Shown here: positions 13,599-27,396 of the stretch, piece by piece
How positions within the stretch are numbered: the first letter of the stretch is position 1
Layout of the letters: each line of letters begins with the position of its first letter
Assembly (NCBI GenBank): GCA_963575645.1
Contig: OY754465.1
Coordinates: 62,001 to 126,000 of the forward strand
Reading direction: 5' to 3'
DNA: 64,000 nt
DNA from: Xanthostigma xanthostigma
Taxonomy: Eukaryota; Arthropoda; Insecta; Raphidioptera; Raphidiidae
Made by a program: the position numbers and the translations under genes
The notes under the pieces: generated by a model
Database searches by the model: none
What the model saw: the letters and a program-made list of their open reading frames with translations, nothing else
What the model was told of the DNA's origin: nothing

Positions 13599-13770
13599 GA
13601 AGTGAAAACTTCTTTAGCGGCGTTGTACACTTTTTTTTAATGGGTAAAAAATGTTAAACTCGCGTCAGGACACGTGACCTAATCGAAAATTCGTAAGACG
13701 GATGGAGAGTAGAGGTAATATTCAAGTTTTCACTTCTGCCGGCACTCCCGGAGTGCAACCCGTCTTTTTT
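13599..13770 (+). mobile_element. Family E repeat, copy E1
   Basis: Begins GAAGTGAAAACTTCTTTAGC after a T run. The inverted partner AAGTTTTCACTTC is set inward, followed by a hairpin GCACTCC-c-GGAGTGC and a CGTCTTTTTT end. The inner part contains GGGTAAAAAATGTTAAACTC and CGTCAGGACACGTGACC. The same ends occur at 56216-56390 and, with a different core, at 61323-61634. Confidence 0.75.
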
Positions 13771-15410
13771 AATCTAAATTAGTACAATTTCTTAGTTGTG
13801 GAGTTTTTCGAATGATGAATATTTAATCAAAATGACAACATGATAATTGATAGTGTTTAAATTCCAATATAGTCAAAATATGACGAGCTTATACCATTTT
13901 TTTTGGTTTTTGGCAAATAAATATTCATACTAATATTAATACTAAATCACAACTAAAATTAATTAGGTTTATGTAGTGTCTATGCTAAAATCTACAATGT
14001 GTAAATTTTTGTCACCTTCTAATTTTAATATTAAGAAAGTTTAAGCAAGACATGATACCATTACGGAGTTGTATATAATCAAAAGATAATAAGTGGCATA
14101 CTTCTGAAGCACACTGTACGTACAAACTTGTTCCCCGAGACCAAACATACACCATCCCCTTAATGACATATCTCGTCAAGACGTCATATCGCGTCGCGGT
14201 GGGTACACCCACTCGCTATCACCCACCGCTCCCATCGACCTCTTCCCCGTTGCGCAGATATTTGAGGCTGTTGTAAGGATGATTTCCACATCACAAATGA
14301 TAATATGCATACGTTTTGTATTACACTTTGCTATTTCAAGCGACACAATGTGTTCTGATTTTGTATCGTCCACTTATTTTCGTGTTCAGAAAATAATAAC
14401 GTTTTATGTTAGACGCTTGTATAAGTGTAAATATTGACACTCAACGGTTTTATATTTGCATTTAAAGTTTTCAAAGTTTAAACTTTCCACTGCACATTTC
14501 TCAAAGATTTAGAAGTGCCATGCCGGTAAGAGTGATTCCGATTGAATCTTTAAAGCGTTTTACTGCACATTTTTCCTTCCACTAATTTGCCTTTTCAATC
14601 ACACACGGTACCGCTAACCAAATGCATAAATAGCGAACATCATTTCTGTGTTATATTCCCTTCGCCTTAGCCCCCTCACTAATTTCGTACCGAACTCATA
14701 ATTTTGGAAGTAAAGGATCGAAAACCTTTCCTTTAATTTGGTCACGGAATACAGAAGTAAAAATTAAACAGGTTAAAGTGAGAAATGTGCAAAAGCAAGG
14801 ATCAGTTTGTTATATGTAATTAGATATACTATATTCAGACTAATCCATAGAAGATTGTTCCAATGTTTCGTAACTAATCTAGCCTGTGATGTCATGAAAT
14901 GCATGATACTACATAAATATAAAGTAAATACAATTTTTATTTGTGAGTGACAAATAATAACAAAATATAAAGCTGAAAGTGTGCCGTTGATGCGCATGCA
15001 TTAATCCGTCACATTCCCGTATTAGCGTTTGTGACATGTGCTGATTTTGGTAAATCCCAAACGGAAACACATCTGCAACACAAACTAATGTCACAGCGGC
15101 CTGCAGACAGAATGCATAACTGATTCCACATCAGTCAAGCGCATGCTTATATATTATGTACATAATATATTATAGTTAAAAGTTATACCAAAAGGGATAT
15201 TATTATATTAAAGCGTCGTCAGCACTACATTAAATATCATTGGTTCCAGCAATTGACAAAAGCAGATAAGTAGTACTTTATTTAAGCAGTTACTTGATTT
15301 CAGCGATAATTTTACGCTTAGATACTGAAATAGTTATTGGCGTAACTAGTAGTCTAAGTCATTCATCGCGCTGACAGGTCATGACTTAGCCTACAAGTTG
15401 CGCCCATAAT
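13771..15410. other. Intronic sequence, nothing recognised
   Basis: No convincing gene. A short GC-richer patch near 14160-14270 has no recognisable coding sense. Confidence 0.45.
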
Positions 15411-15814
15411 TTTATTCAACAATTGCGCGTTATTCATGTTTTATTTATTGTTATTAATGAGATGTTGTAAATATCTATTTATTTCTTTATAAAAAAAAAC
15501 TGTCAATACTAACAGCACCAAACAGCACGATTCAATGTTTTGGTTTGAGGTTAGCCGGTTATGAATAAACTCCATGTCGAAAACATTCGGCCTCTCAATT
15601 TTAGCCTCAATGGGTAACAACGGAGTTGTTGTTACCTACTATTTCGTTACGACTCAGAAAATAGTTACGTTTATTTTCATTACTCCACAATGGCCGAGCT
15701 AGTAGGTATCTTCATTGAGTTATGACAAGTAATTGTCACCAGTCGGTAAATGGCTATTTAGGGTTCGGTTTTTAGGCATAATAAAACATGAATAGCGCGC
15801 ATGAGTTGAATAAA
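15411..15814. mobile_element. Foldback/MITE-like element with imperfect 35-bp ends
   Basis: TTTATTCAACAATTGCGCG..ATTCATGTTTTATT at the left returns inverted at the right (AATAAAACATGAATAGCGCG..GTTGAATAAA). The roughly 330-bp middle has a further inverted TAGGTAACAACA-like section. There is no ORF and no clear target duplication. Confidence 0.5.
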
Positions 15815-15938
15815 CTTATATATAACACAAAATTTATCGTCCCGTAATAAGTTTTGTGTCAATAATAAATATCAACATGTTTTTTTCATAAATTGCATAA
15901 CCTATTTTAATGTTGATGATCTTGTATTTAAAATTAGC

Positions 15939-16076
15939 ACAATTTACCACCCTTCAACTAGTATGAGATCCTGAAAATGAAAATGAATTTTTCAATTTTT
16001 ATTCGAAACGTCGGCTACAAGCGAAACATCGATAAAGCTTGATTTTGAATTGTTCCTCGATCAAACTTTCCCTCTA
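15939..16076 (+). mobile_element. Penelope-like terminal fragment
   Basis: Contains AATTTACCACCCTTC..CCTGAAAATGAAAA..TTCGAAACGTCGGC..GCGAAACATCGATAAAGCTT..TTGTTCCTCGATCAAA, a diverged copy of the arm at 34985-35149. No coding part is attached. Confidence 0.5.
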
Positions 16077-16920
16077 CGTACACAATTGATTTGTGTTTTT
16101 ATATGCGACCTTTACATCTCTTCTGGAGCAACTGAAATAAATTATTTTTATGAAAAATGTATTATACATTCGATCATCATAATGTAACACGCGATATTAT
16201 GGTAGGTCGAGATGCGATTGTAAAGCTTCGACAAGATTGGTTGGAGGGTGAGTAACCAGTTGTGATATGTTTGCGGTACTTTAATAATAACATTTGTTCA
16301 ATGTCGTGTTGCTACACGCGCGCGTAATCTAACGGGGCGACAGTTGTGTATACGGGGCCCGGGCCTTGTATTGCCACCCTGTTCAGTTTCATTACATCAT
16401 GGCGTTACTTTGCTAGTTTGGTGCTTGTCATCTAACAGCGAGCATTATTGCCTTCGTCGCTATTTACACAAACTTAAGATTGTCTATAACACTGACTTGC
16501 TGACGCGAAACATTAGTTTAGCTCTCAACTCAATGAAAAAAAAAGTTCAACATTTACTTTTATCAAAACATAAGAACAAACAAGAGAAAATTGTTAAGTA
16601 AATAATATAATCAACTTGTGGCGAGTGGCAGGATGAGGTTGCCAGAAACAACGAGAAAACCCGATCGTCGTTCTGCCCTCGGTCCTCGTGTCACTTGCTT
16701 TTACTGTTTCGGAAATATAACATTTTTGCTCCTAGAATTCACGCGCCTGTGACAGATATCACATTTATACCACATCCTAGCTAATCCTAGACAACGGCTT
16801 ATAAATTCATTGTTTGTACAAAAAAATAAAGGTCTTTTCGATATTCAGAAAATTATTATTAGGCCCGCCGCCCGCCATCACTATAGCTGGAACTTTGCTA
16901 CTACTTTTCTGTTATGAGAT
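16077..16920. other. Intronic sequence, nothing recognised
   Basis: Moderately GC-richer around 16310-16380, with no gene or known repeat recognised. Confidence 0.4.
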
Positions 16921-17312
16921 AGTACCTGGGTGACCGAGCTTTGCTCGGAAAATTAAATAAAATACTGATATTCAAATACGTATTTATTTTAAGTCTCACT
17001 TGGATAGTAATTAAAGATTAACTGTCATAATATTTTGAAAACAATTGTTTCATTGCTTGTATAAAATTCCAAAACCTACTTAGAATATTTAAGTATTTTC
17101 ATACGTCAAAATATTGATTTTTATAATGATAAAATTTGTAAGAAAACGATTTTTTCGAGAGATGAGACCTAGCTAAAACTATTTTTTGCCCCCCAAAATC
17201 CCTTTTCAGTAAATTTCATCCAAATCGTTACGGCCGTTTTCGAGAAAATATTTAGGGACATAGGTAGGTACATAGGTAGATACAAGATTAGCTCGTTTAA
17301 TAATATAGGGAT
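16921..17312 (-). mobile_element. Helitron-like non-autonomous repeat, family B copy B1
   Basis: On the minus strand it opens TCCCTATATTATTAAACGAG and closes with the hairpin CCGAGC-aaa-GCTCGG followed by TCACCCAGGTACTA. A near-terminal hairpin and a TC start fit a Helitron-type element, but the final bases are not the classical CTRR, so the class is tentative. The middle (CTCGAAAACGGC..GATTTGGATGAAATT..GGGGGGCAAAAAAT) is the sequence captured in family A copies A3, A4 and A7. Confidence 0.5.
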
Positions 17313-18856
17313 AGGGGATATAGGGATAATCTAGATCAGAGTTTCCAGGTCGAGGAATTGCGGGCACTAGAGATGAGTCAGCAGATTATTTCGGATAAAA
17401 TTAGGGCCGAACTATATATATGTGTATTGTCCGGCAAACAGTGATCTGAAAAGCAAGTTTGTAAGTGAGCAAAGCTACACAGTTCGGCCGTGGTGACGGT
17501 ACAAATGATTTTTAAGAAAATGCGAGTGAGTCAATCGACTAGAGATGTTTAGTTTTATATAACAATTCATGTATATTGTACATTATATTAAAACATACCA
17601 TAGCATTATTGGTAATATCCCATTTATTTATGTACATGTCATTATTGCAACTGTATTTATGATGCAGCTATATAATATAATATATGAGGGGAAATGACGC
17701 TGGACTTATGTCGCAGTTTTGTATAATGGCCACAGTTGTCAAGTTAATATAAAATTAATGCAATTATTATTATTTATTCCGTCATAAATTTACCATTCAC
17801 AAATATTTAATTTAAAAAAATGAAATTCGTTATAATCCAACATCTGTCATAAGAAAAATTAGGCATTGATTTCATTCGCTATTGCATTTCTACAGGTGTA
17901 TTCTATGAGTTTATTTTAATCGTTTCTTGTTTTATTTTTTTTTTTTTAATATTACAACAATGTGTACTATATTAGAATAGTCGAGATCGTAGCGATATAC
18001 AATTTTTACATGGATTTTCCATGGCTCGTATCTTACAAATCCTCATAAGCAGTAAAATATTTATTGGATTGTGACAGCAGGAACAGAGAGAGTAAATTGG
18101 TGAGATAGATCCACCCATCGCTTTACAGGAGAGTCTCAAATATCCAGACCATTAATACAACTTGAAAACACGATTAACACGGTAAATTTGATAGCAGAAA
18201 AAGGCTACCAACACAATAAGGTAACCATTGACTTACACTAATGAACATGCCTTCGCCATATAATATATCGATGCAGATGCAGTTTTTCGGTTCAGTGAGT
18301 GAAGACGATAGAGTATGGTAGAGACCATGTTCGCATACGTGCAGCGTCCAATGACTGTATCTACAGCTAGTCTCGACCCAGTACTTTTATTATTATTTAT
18401 TCAAAAAAAAAATGTTTGCATGTAAATTATATAAAATTACTTTTTAATCACGCCAAAGAAGTATAACTTCCAACGCATCCATTTGGTTAATTTTCTGGTA
18501 TTTTTGATTATCAATCTATATTTACCGAGAAGTGTGGATAATCGAGGTTCTATTATAATATATGAACACGTGCGCGTGTATAATATTATAGATACGTATG
18601 TGTGGGTGTGGGTGTTGTGTTACGGCAGCAGTGTATAATGAAGGTTTCCATCCACAACATCTATCCCCGGCGTGACCGATAAGCTGTGTGAACGTGTAAG
18701 CGTATCCCTTTGCTACTTATTGCTGTCTTCTCATTTGGGAACAGGGAGATCCTCTACACATGTTACCAACATACAACTGGATATTATGTGACATATTATG
18801 ATTTACATAACGTGTGGGTGTTTTGCATATACAGCGTTTGCGAGCTTTCAGGTTCA
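17313..18856. other. Intronic sequence, nothing recognised
   Basis: AT-rich with a GT-rich patch at 18570-18620. No gene seen. Confidence 0.45.
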
Positions 18857-19000
18857 AAAGTTATTTTTTTTAAAACATAAATCGAAAATATCGACATTAA
18901 TAACAATATATAAAGACACATTATTATTAATAATAATGTTTCTTTATATATTGTTATTAATGTCGATATTTTCGATTTTTGTTCTAAAAAAATAACTTTA
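18857..19000. repeat. Near-perfect palindrome, about 70-bp arms
   Basis: AAAGTTATTTTTTT..ATCGAAAATATCGACATTAA..ATATATAAAGA on the left is mirrored on the right with a handful of differences around an (ATT/AAT) centre. The ORFs on both strands here are mirror artefacts. Confidence 0.75.
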
Positions 19001-19072
19001 TTGGTCGACAATTTTATTTATTTGAAGAGTTCTATTCAGACGTTAATCAAAGATTTGAATTATTATTAAATA

Positions 19073-20369
19073 CAGTGTAACCTCTTTATAACGAATCTCA
19101 AGGGGCCAAGCATTTTTTTTCGTTATAAAGAGTTTTCGTTATATGGAGGGAAGAAAGAAAAATAACCAAATTTCACCTAATTAATTTATTCCATGTAGTC
19201 TGTTAACTTTGCTTGGCGTTTTTGCTATGCCAATATTTGTTTTGTATTTTATTAAGTATTATGCATGTCTTGACTCTTGGGATGTGGTGGAATCACCTTC
19301 ATTAAACAAAAGGAATGTTTCCAGGGCCCTCGCGCCCTATAGTGCGATGTGTGCGATGCACGCGGGCGGCACATTCAAGGGGCGGCAAATGGCCTAGTTG
19401 TGTTATGTTTTTTGTACTGTATAGAAAAAATATATAACTGATATTATATCAATTTTATTTGTATACTCAAGCCTGCGTGAAAACTCTTACGAGTAGTTAT
19501 TTATTTTTTAATGATATTCGAATTCGAAATATTTCGCGCGCAGTTTTCGATTCGATAGTTAATTCACATCAGCGCGTAGACAGGGCACCCCTATCGGGAA
19601 ACTCCCGCGTATGTTGATATCTTGAATTTTCCTGTCGATTCCTGCAAGAGTGTGAGTGAAGTAAAGTATTTTTCAATCAACAAATACTTTTTTACGTAAG
19701 ACTTGTGCACCTGAATGATATAATTGATAATATATTCTTTCCCTCATGTGAGTGTAGTACGGAAAAAATTGCAAGTTAATTCCAGGGGATTCACATTCAG
19801 TCGTAATGGTTAGTTGGTATTTATGTTTTTATTAATTGCACTGGTATTCATTTTTCCTAATTGATAAACTAATGATTATTTTGACTTAATGAATTCTCTC
19901 AGCTCAGCGGTGAAACTAAATTTTTCTCTCATTCATAAGTACGACAGGAGAAGAACGCCGTGAAATATCGCACGGAGTAAACTGTTTTTGTAGAGAACAG
20001 TTTACTCTAGTGAGTTTATCCCCAATAAGGGGCATCAATTATGAATCCGCACGCGGGCGGCGTGAGGCCTTACGAGGGCCCTGAATGTTTCGATAAGTTT
20101 AGCGGCATCAAGTGCTTGTTGAATAGTTGATGATGGTTAAAAATCATCTTCTTTATCATCTTCTTCATCTTCACTTTGTTGTATAAAAACAATTACACTG
20201 TTAAATACGCCTAAATATGAACATATTTCATCGTAATAGAGAATGGTTGTTACGCTATAAAGAGGGTATTAATGTATGGGTTTTAAGGTAAACCAACCAA
20301 ACTGTAAAATTTTCTACGTTATAGGGAGTTTTTCGTTATAACGAAGGACGTTATAAAGAGGTCACACTG
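19073..20369. mobile_element. pogo/Tigger-like element, copy F2, interrupted by a hAT element
   Basis: Ends CAGTGTAACCTCTTTATAACG and ACGTTATAAAGAGGTCACACTG, flanked by TA (19071-19072, 20370-20371). It shares internal sequence with F1 in opposite orientation (TATTAATGTATGGGTTTTAAGG, TATGAACATATTTC). It is longer than F1 mainly because a 762-bp element (19322-20083) sits inside it. No transposase ORF. Confidence 0.75.
19322..20083. mobile_element. hAT-type non-autonomous element nested in F2
   Basis: Ends CAGGGCCCTCG and CGAGGGCCCTG are perfect 11-bp inverted repeats, with the exact 8-bp duplication AATGTTTC on both sides (19314-19321, 20084-20091). An 8-bp duplication and a CAGGG terminus define the hAT superfamily. 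Subterminal CACGCGGGCGGC occurs at both sides. There is no transposase. Confidence 0.85.
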
Positions 20370-20996
20370 TAATATTATATATATATTATAAGTATAGGTA
20401 CCACATACCACATACTGGAAGAAAACAGTGCTAATGATGATTTGTGTTTTATTTTTGTGTTCGTTAATAAAAAAAAAATATTATTTTTAACTTGAGAAAC
20501 ATGGCACATTTAATACATGAAAAATCATTGACTCTTTTTTTACTGTCCGATACATGCGTCCCTATTAATTGAATTATTAATATTCGCATTTTTTGTAACA
20601 TGCTAATAAATCTGCTCAGAACCTATTTAAAATGATCAGACTATAGTTTAAGGAACTTAAGTGTTGAAAGAAACTGGGCACAAACAGAAAAAGCGAAATT
20701 GAACAATTTAAATTATACTGAAAAATGTTACCACAATCATAAATATAATCAACCAAACAGTATCGGGAAAAAATTATGAAAATTGCATATAATGAACTGG
20801 GGGTGTATAATCCCTGCTAATTATTGGAATTAGAAAAAGTCAATCACTTGAACGGATGCATTAAGGGCTTAAAATTCTCGCAAACAAATATCAATTCGCA
20901 GACCTAATGATGTTATAATCAAAAAAATTCCAGCCAATTGGGTGATCGCGACGGGACCATTCCAACTTCAAATGTATATAAATGCTATTCGTTATA
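20370..20996. other. Intronic sequence, nothing recognised
   Basis: AT-rich and without recognisable features. Confidence 0.4.
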
Positions 20997-21738
20997 TTAT
21001 ACAGCGTGTCCCATTTTAATGTCCCACCCCGGATAACTTTTGTCAGTGGCCTTGAATGAAAAATTGTTTGGTACAAAAGTTGTACAACTTGGAGGGGGAC
21101 ATTCGATGACACTAATACTTTTGACCTTGGGTATAAGGTTCAAGGTCATTCAAGGTCAACTTTGTTTTTTTTAATGGAACGTCCTATTTATGACATCGGC
21201 AATCGATTGCGCGTGAAAAAATATGAGACTTTTGTCTGAAACTTTTTTCGAGAACGGGCAAAACTCCGTGCGTCTGTTAGTCTGTTAGTCGGTTTTTCTG
21301 TTAATCTGTGAACACTATACAGGTCAAACGGATGAACGGATTGAAACAAAATTTTGGGAGGATGTTTGGTATGCAAATATGAAAAGCCCTATTGTTTTTG
21401 AAGAAAATCTCACCATTCTCGAGTTGCAAATTCAAAAATTTTCAATTTTGAAGGCCAAATTAATTGAGAAAATTTGCCCGTTTTCAAAAAAAGTTTCAAA
21501 CAAAAGTCTCATATTTTTTCACGCGCAATCGATTGCCGATGTCAAAAATAGGACGTTCCATTAAAAAAAACAAAGTTGACCTTGAATGACCTTGAACCTT
21601 ATACCCAAGGTCAAAAGTATTAGTGCCATCGAATGTCCCCCTCCAAGTTGTACAACTTTTGTACCAAACAATTTTTCATTCAAGGCCACTGACAAAAGTT
21701 ATCCGGGGTGGGACATTAAAATGGGACACGCTGTATAA
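20997..21738. mobile_element. Long-terminal-inverted-repeat foldback element
   Basis: Arms of roughly 265 bp (20997-21262 and 21473-21738), almost identical and inverted, starting TTATACAGCGTGTCCCATTT. The outer TA/TATA may be the target site. The arms carry repeated GACCTTG/AAGGTCA motifs. The roughly 210-bp middle contains GGTCAAACGGATGAACGG and TTGAAACAAAATTTTGGGAGG-like sequence found in other insect repeats. The ORFs in the arms mirror each other and are not genes. Confidence 0.75.
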
Positions 21739-23275
<1,537 letters not shown>

Positions 23276-23466
23276 TAGAAATGCTGAAAAGGATATTTCG
23301 ATATCTTTAAATTCAACGGAGATATTCAATTTTTTGTAAACTTGATAACCGCTCGATTGATTTAATTTGAATTTTACGGTTGCTATTGTACATATCATTC
23401 TAAGCTTAATATCATGTCACTAAATCAAGGGAGGCACTACATTACGCGGTAAATGATATGGATATT

Positions 23467-24116
23467 AAAAAAAAAACAAGAAATCGGACTGCACAAAAAT
23501 AAAATTAACTTAAAAGAAAGAAAGCAAGTCAGCACACAGAAGGTGAAAACTCATTCAATATTAAATAAAATATAGTTTAAAAAAAACTAAAAAACACGCT
23601 TTATATCGGACTAAAAAGTAAAAAATAATTGTTTTAAAATAAGCTTAAAAAGCGTTGGGCGCTCGATGTACGAAAATGTGGAACAAAGCGCCCCACGCTT
23701 TTTAAGCTTATTTTAAAACAATTATTTTTTACTTTTTAGTCCGATATAAAGCGTGTTTTTTAGTTTTTTTTAAACTATATTTTATTTTTCACTTTTTAGT
23801 TTGAGGATCTATAAAAGAATTTATTAATCCTGGGGGTCCTAATAAGGATAATGGGAAACTGTTATCAAATTATTGCATTGTCATCGGTCCTTGATACGTA
23901 TGCAAAGTTTCAAATTAATCAGACTTCGGGAAATTGGTGAAAATTATGCTCAAAGATTCCGTTACGGACATACATACATAGTTACTTACAACCCAAGCTA
24001 ATATAAAGCGTTTAAAAAGAGACAAATTGGATCACCACCTGCTCTTTGTCGAGATTTTCTGACTCGATTTCTTCCTTTTAGTTAATCGTTTTTACGCAGT
24101 CGGGTTTTCGCTTTTA
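23467..24116 (+). mobile_element. Family C element with central palindrome, copy C1
   Basis: The outer ends are imperfect inverted repeats of about 60 bp (AAACAAGAAATCGGACTGCA at the left; GCAGTCGGGTTTTCGCTTTT at the right). Between them lie a 225-bp palindrome (23563-23787), then one copy of a roughly 150-bp unit (23800-24015) that is tandemly repeated in C2 and C3. No ORF. I cannot assign a superfamily. Confidence 0.65.
23563..23787. repeat. Palindrome of family C1
   Basis: Arms of about 88 perfect bases (CTAAAAAACACGCTTTATAT.. and its mirror) plus about 20 imperfect inner bases, around a non-palindromic spacer reading CGATGTACGAAAATGTGGAA in plus orientation. The spacer is flipped relative to the flanking unit when compared with C2 and C3. 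Confidence 0.9.
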
Positions 24117-24250
24117 AAAAATTATTTATTTTTACTGCAATATCACTCCTATAATGTAAACCTATACATATTTTTGAAATCTACTCATGACGCCTTTTCA
24201 TTTAATACGTCGCACAAAAAGTTTGAGGAATTTTTAGCGTATTGACAGTA

Positions 24251-24478
24251 AGGCGTCTAGTACCAACCCTCATATTGAATTTTCCGTGATTTCATATACT
24301 CAATGTCACTCCTAGGACTATGACGAATCAATCGACATCTCATTTATCAGAATCAATGACTTTTGAGTTGGCATCAAGCGTCTGCCATATTAAATCTCCC
24401 GTGACTTCATGCACCCAGTGTCACGCATGAAACTAAGACGAATATATCGACACCTCATTTTTCAAAATCCATCGAACC
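24251..24478. repeat. Diverged tandem pair, about 110-120 bp unit
   Basis: The unit AAGGCGTCTAG..CATATTGAATTTTCCGTGA..GACGAATCAATCGACATCTC recurs in modified form at 24375-24478 (AAGCGTCTGCCATATT..GACGAATATATCGACACC). An old duplication with no coding sense. Confidence 0.5.
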
Positions 24479-24722
24479 GTTTAGATTGTACGTGGAAATA
24501 AACAATCTCAAATACATACCGTATATAGTTTGGTGAAAATAATTTATATAATATAAAATTCGATAGAACGGACCTGGCGTACAGAAGGAAGTCATTTGAA
24601 GTCAAGGAGTGTCGTATGTAGGACTGATAAAGCCGACCCGTCCCGTACAACTGTACCTATTCCTATTCCTATACCTACTATAATATACTCCTATATTGTA
24701 CAAATACACAACGGGTACTTAC

Positions 24723-24790
24723 GGTGGTCACTGAAGTCGTCAACGAGGATGATTTCCTTAATTAGATGTTCTGGGCTTCTGTTGAGTACA
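24723..24790 (-). CDS. Pgant2: Polypeptide GalNAc-transferase (GALNT2-type) internal exon B
   Basis: This 68-nt exon continues exon A. On the minus strand it follows a TTGTTCGCAG acceptor and ends at a GTAAGT donor. The AG left by exon A plus its first T makes a Ser codon, so the protein reads [27 protein letters not shown] single C is left over for the next exon. The [10 protein letters not shown] stretch is the conserved beta-strand and acidic turn that follows the first UDP-binding part of GT27 enzymes. The exon is too short to stand out as an ORF and was recognised from the protein family and the phase match on both sides. A family A repeat lies about 185 bp upstream of it. Confidence 0.9.
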
Positions 24791-24974
24791 CTGCGAACAA
24801 GAAACGTGCATTAGTGTTTGTTTGTATTACTCTACGTCATTTCAATCACGCATTTTATAGACATTGGGCTTTTCTTAAGACTTCGTTCGCGTGAATAACG
24901 AATTTGCTCTCGTGTTTTAAGCTACTCTCGTGAATATGTAAACATAGCGAGATACATCGAGACCCTATTTTAAT

Positions 24975-25659
24975 AAAAAAAATTGGTTTTCTGTAAATTC
25001 GGTTTACGGACGATAGTTTTACGTGATAACGTATTCCGTAATACATAACCTAAACCTCCCAAAATTTGGTTTCAATCCGCTTATCCTTGGTGTCGGAATG
25101 AAAAGAAATGTCAAAAGTGACGTTTGCAACTGTCAAAGTATTATGTTCTAATAATAATTAGTTATTCCAATACTTAACTTAGAAGGCGTTGCATTTCACA
25201 AAATACTAATGTCAAAAAATTGAATTAAACATTAGAAATGCAGCCGTTTTCATGTTAAGACAAGACATACGTTCTCTTCTAATTTCCATGTACGGCAAAC
25301 AAAGACGACCAACCGCGTCGCGCCATGCATTAGACAACATTGCATTTATACAGCTATTTTTCTATCTAAATTTGTATAAAAAAACTGTTTAGGCAAATTC
25401 TGTTATACGAAATCTATGTAAAATGTTCTCCTCTTTCGTTTAAGACTGATTTCAAACCGATCTGATTTAAATTGAGCGAGAAATTAGCAAAAAGCACGCA
25501 CAGGGTCAGGCGGAACGTTACGCGTTACGCGTTAGGAACGTTACGTTAGGAACGTTACGACCGTTAGGAACGTTACACTTTTTCGTACATGCAGCCGGTG
25601 TTTTATTAATTTATAAGATTGGTGATTCATCAATTTATAAGACGTTATCACGTCAAAAA
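24975..25659 (-). mobile_element. Family A repeat, copy A2 (core 1)
   Basis: Minus-orientation full copy with the same ends and core as A1, including CTCGCTCAATTTAAATCAG and AAACGTCACTTTTGACATTT. The repeated GGAACGTTACG near the 5' part is variable in number between copies. Confidence 0.8.
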
Positions 25660-26807
25660 TACTGACGATAACTGAGGTTCTGTAAAAAGTGTCATATATT
25701 TAAATTTTGCATTACCAATTGTTAGTATTTATACAAAATGTCATAAAAAGTCGTTGCCCGCGACTTCGCTCACATAAACGTCGTTTTTTCTTGGGTATTT
25801 GCTTACTTTAATAGCGATGAACCCCACCGAAGCGGAATAAAAAATACCACAGAGTTTAAGTTTCTAAATTGCTGATTTTTTTGTAAAAGCACATAGTATA
25901 ATGCCTTTTGCGACCACAATTTGAGATTTCCCGAGAGCATTTTTTATTTATAATCTGAAAGAACAGTCAACTTAAATTTGTTGATACTATGAAACTGCAC
26001 TTGGCCATAATAATTCTAGAAGTTTAAAAAAAAAGGCGATATCATATACACAACGCTATCTAACACTTAGTGAAGTGTAGAAGAAAAGCGGGATTTGTTA
26101 TTTTAAAAATAATATTCTTTACCGATTTCCAGGAGAACGCAAAGAAGATAGCCAAAGTCGAGTTCAGAAAGAAAGTTGGAATTATTATTGTATCCGTGTT
26201 AGTTTTGATCAGACAATAGAATTTAAATAATCCCAGCTTATGTTTGAACTCACTATATATGTACTATAAACTCAGCTATGTAAGTGTAATAATACGTATG
26301 TATGTACATTAGACATGTAAGAAGATCTATGTTCTACATATAGAAGTGTACAATAAAGCTCTAAAGCCGTTTGTGATTATGTAAAGATAGTGGAATAGGA
26401 AATGAATGATCTTACGAGGATTTATCTACATTCGTCGTCGATACAAGGTTGAAAGTATCATTGTTATATATATACAGGAAAAGTATCTCATATATTATGT
26501 ACATGTAAAATTTATTATTTTAATGTTTACTTAAAATATTATTAAATTCTCCAAAATGCTTATTTTGTATAGGCAACTACTTAGAGAGGGATGAGCAAAT
26601 ATCAGAATTCATCAATAATTTAGCAGAATTTTCCACATTTAAATAAAAACAAATGGCAGATTCGATAAGCACATTTGCTGGATAGGTAGATGCAATTCAG
26701 AGTAAAAGTCAGTGCAGTGGGCCCGCACCATTTTTTTTCCAAATGGAAATATATTTCTGTGAAAAAACAGTATCTATCTAAAATAACGATAAGGTAGCTA
26801 TTCTTTC
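25660..26807. other. Intronic sequence with a degenerate dispersed repeat
   Basis: TTGCCCGCGACTTCGCTCAC at about 25756 is like a phrase common to many insect dispersed repeats, with related wording at 32245 and 46690. No gene seen. Confidence 0.4.
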
Positions 26808-27396
26808 AAAAAAAAAATTGGTTGTCTGTAAAGTCGGTTTACGGACGATAGTTTTACGTGATAACGTATTCCGTAATATTACATAACCTAAATTTATATA
26901 ATAATTATAATAATTCGAATCTATGATATTGCATCTTTCGCTTCAAATTTAGGTAAATTTTATTTATTTAAATTACTCACCATATAATATAATTGTTTTT
27001 TTTTTAACTTTCTTTCTTTCGTATTTATTTTAAGTCTCAAAGATTAGCTGTCATAATATTTATAAAACAATTATTTCACTGTTTATAATATAAAATTCCA
27101 AAACCTACTTACAATATTTAAGTATTTTCATACGTCAAAAAATTGATTTTTATAATGATAAAATTTGTAAGAAAACGATTTTTTCGAGAGATGAGACCTA
27201 GCTAAACAATTTTTTGCCCCCCAAAATCCCTTTTCAGTAAATTTCATCCAAATCGTTAGGGACGTTTTCGAGAAAAGCACGCACAGGGTCAGGCGGAACG
27301 TTACGAACGTTACACTTTTTCGTGCATGCAGCCGGTGTTTTATCAATTTATAAGATTGGTGATTCATCAATTTATAAGACGTTATCACGTCAAAAA
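26808..27396 (-). mobile_element. Family A repeat, copy A3 (core 2, family B-derived)
   Basis: The ends match A1, but the middle is the internal part of Helitron-like family B (CTCGAGAGATGAGACCTAGC.., GGGGGGCAAAAAATTG on the minus strand) plus an AAAGAAAGAAAGTT segment. The Met-started ORF running through it is the same chance ORF seen in A4 and A7. Confidence 0.8.

Noticed and set aside
18796-19011. Similar hydrophobic ORFs on both strands
   Set aside because: Mirror translation of a palindrome, not membrane proteins.
27128-27388. ORF MITSYKLMNHQSYKL.., repeated at 30814-31005, 37593-37895 and 59123-59314
   Set aside because: It follows the 5' end of family A. The repeated Met and reading frame come from the repeat, and it runs into unrelated cores.
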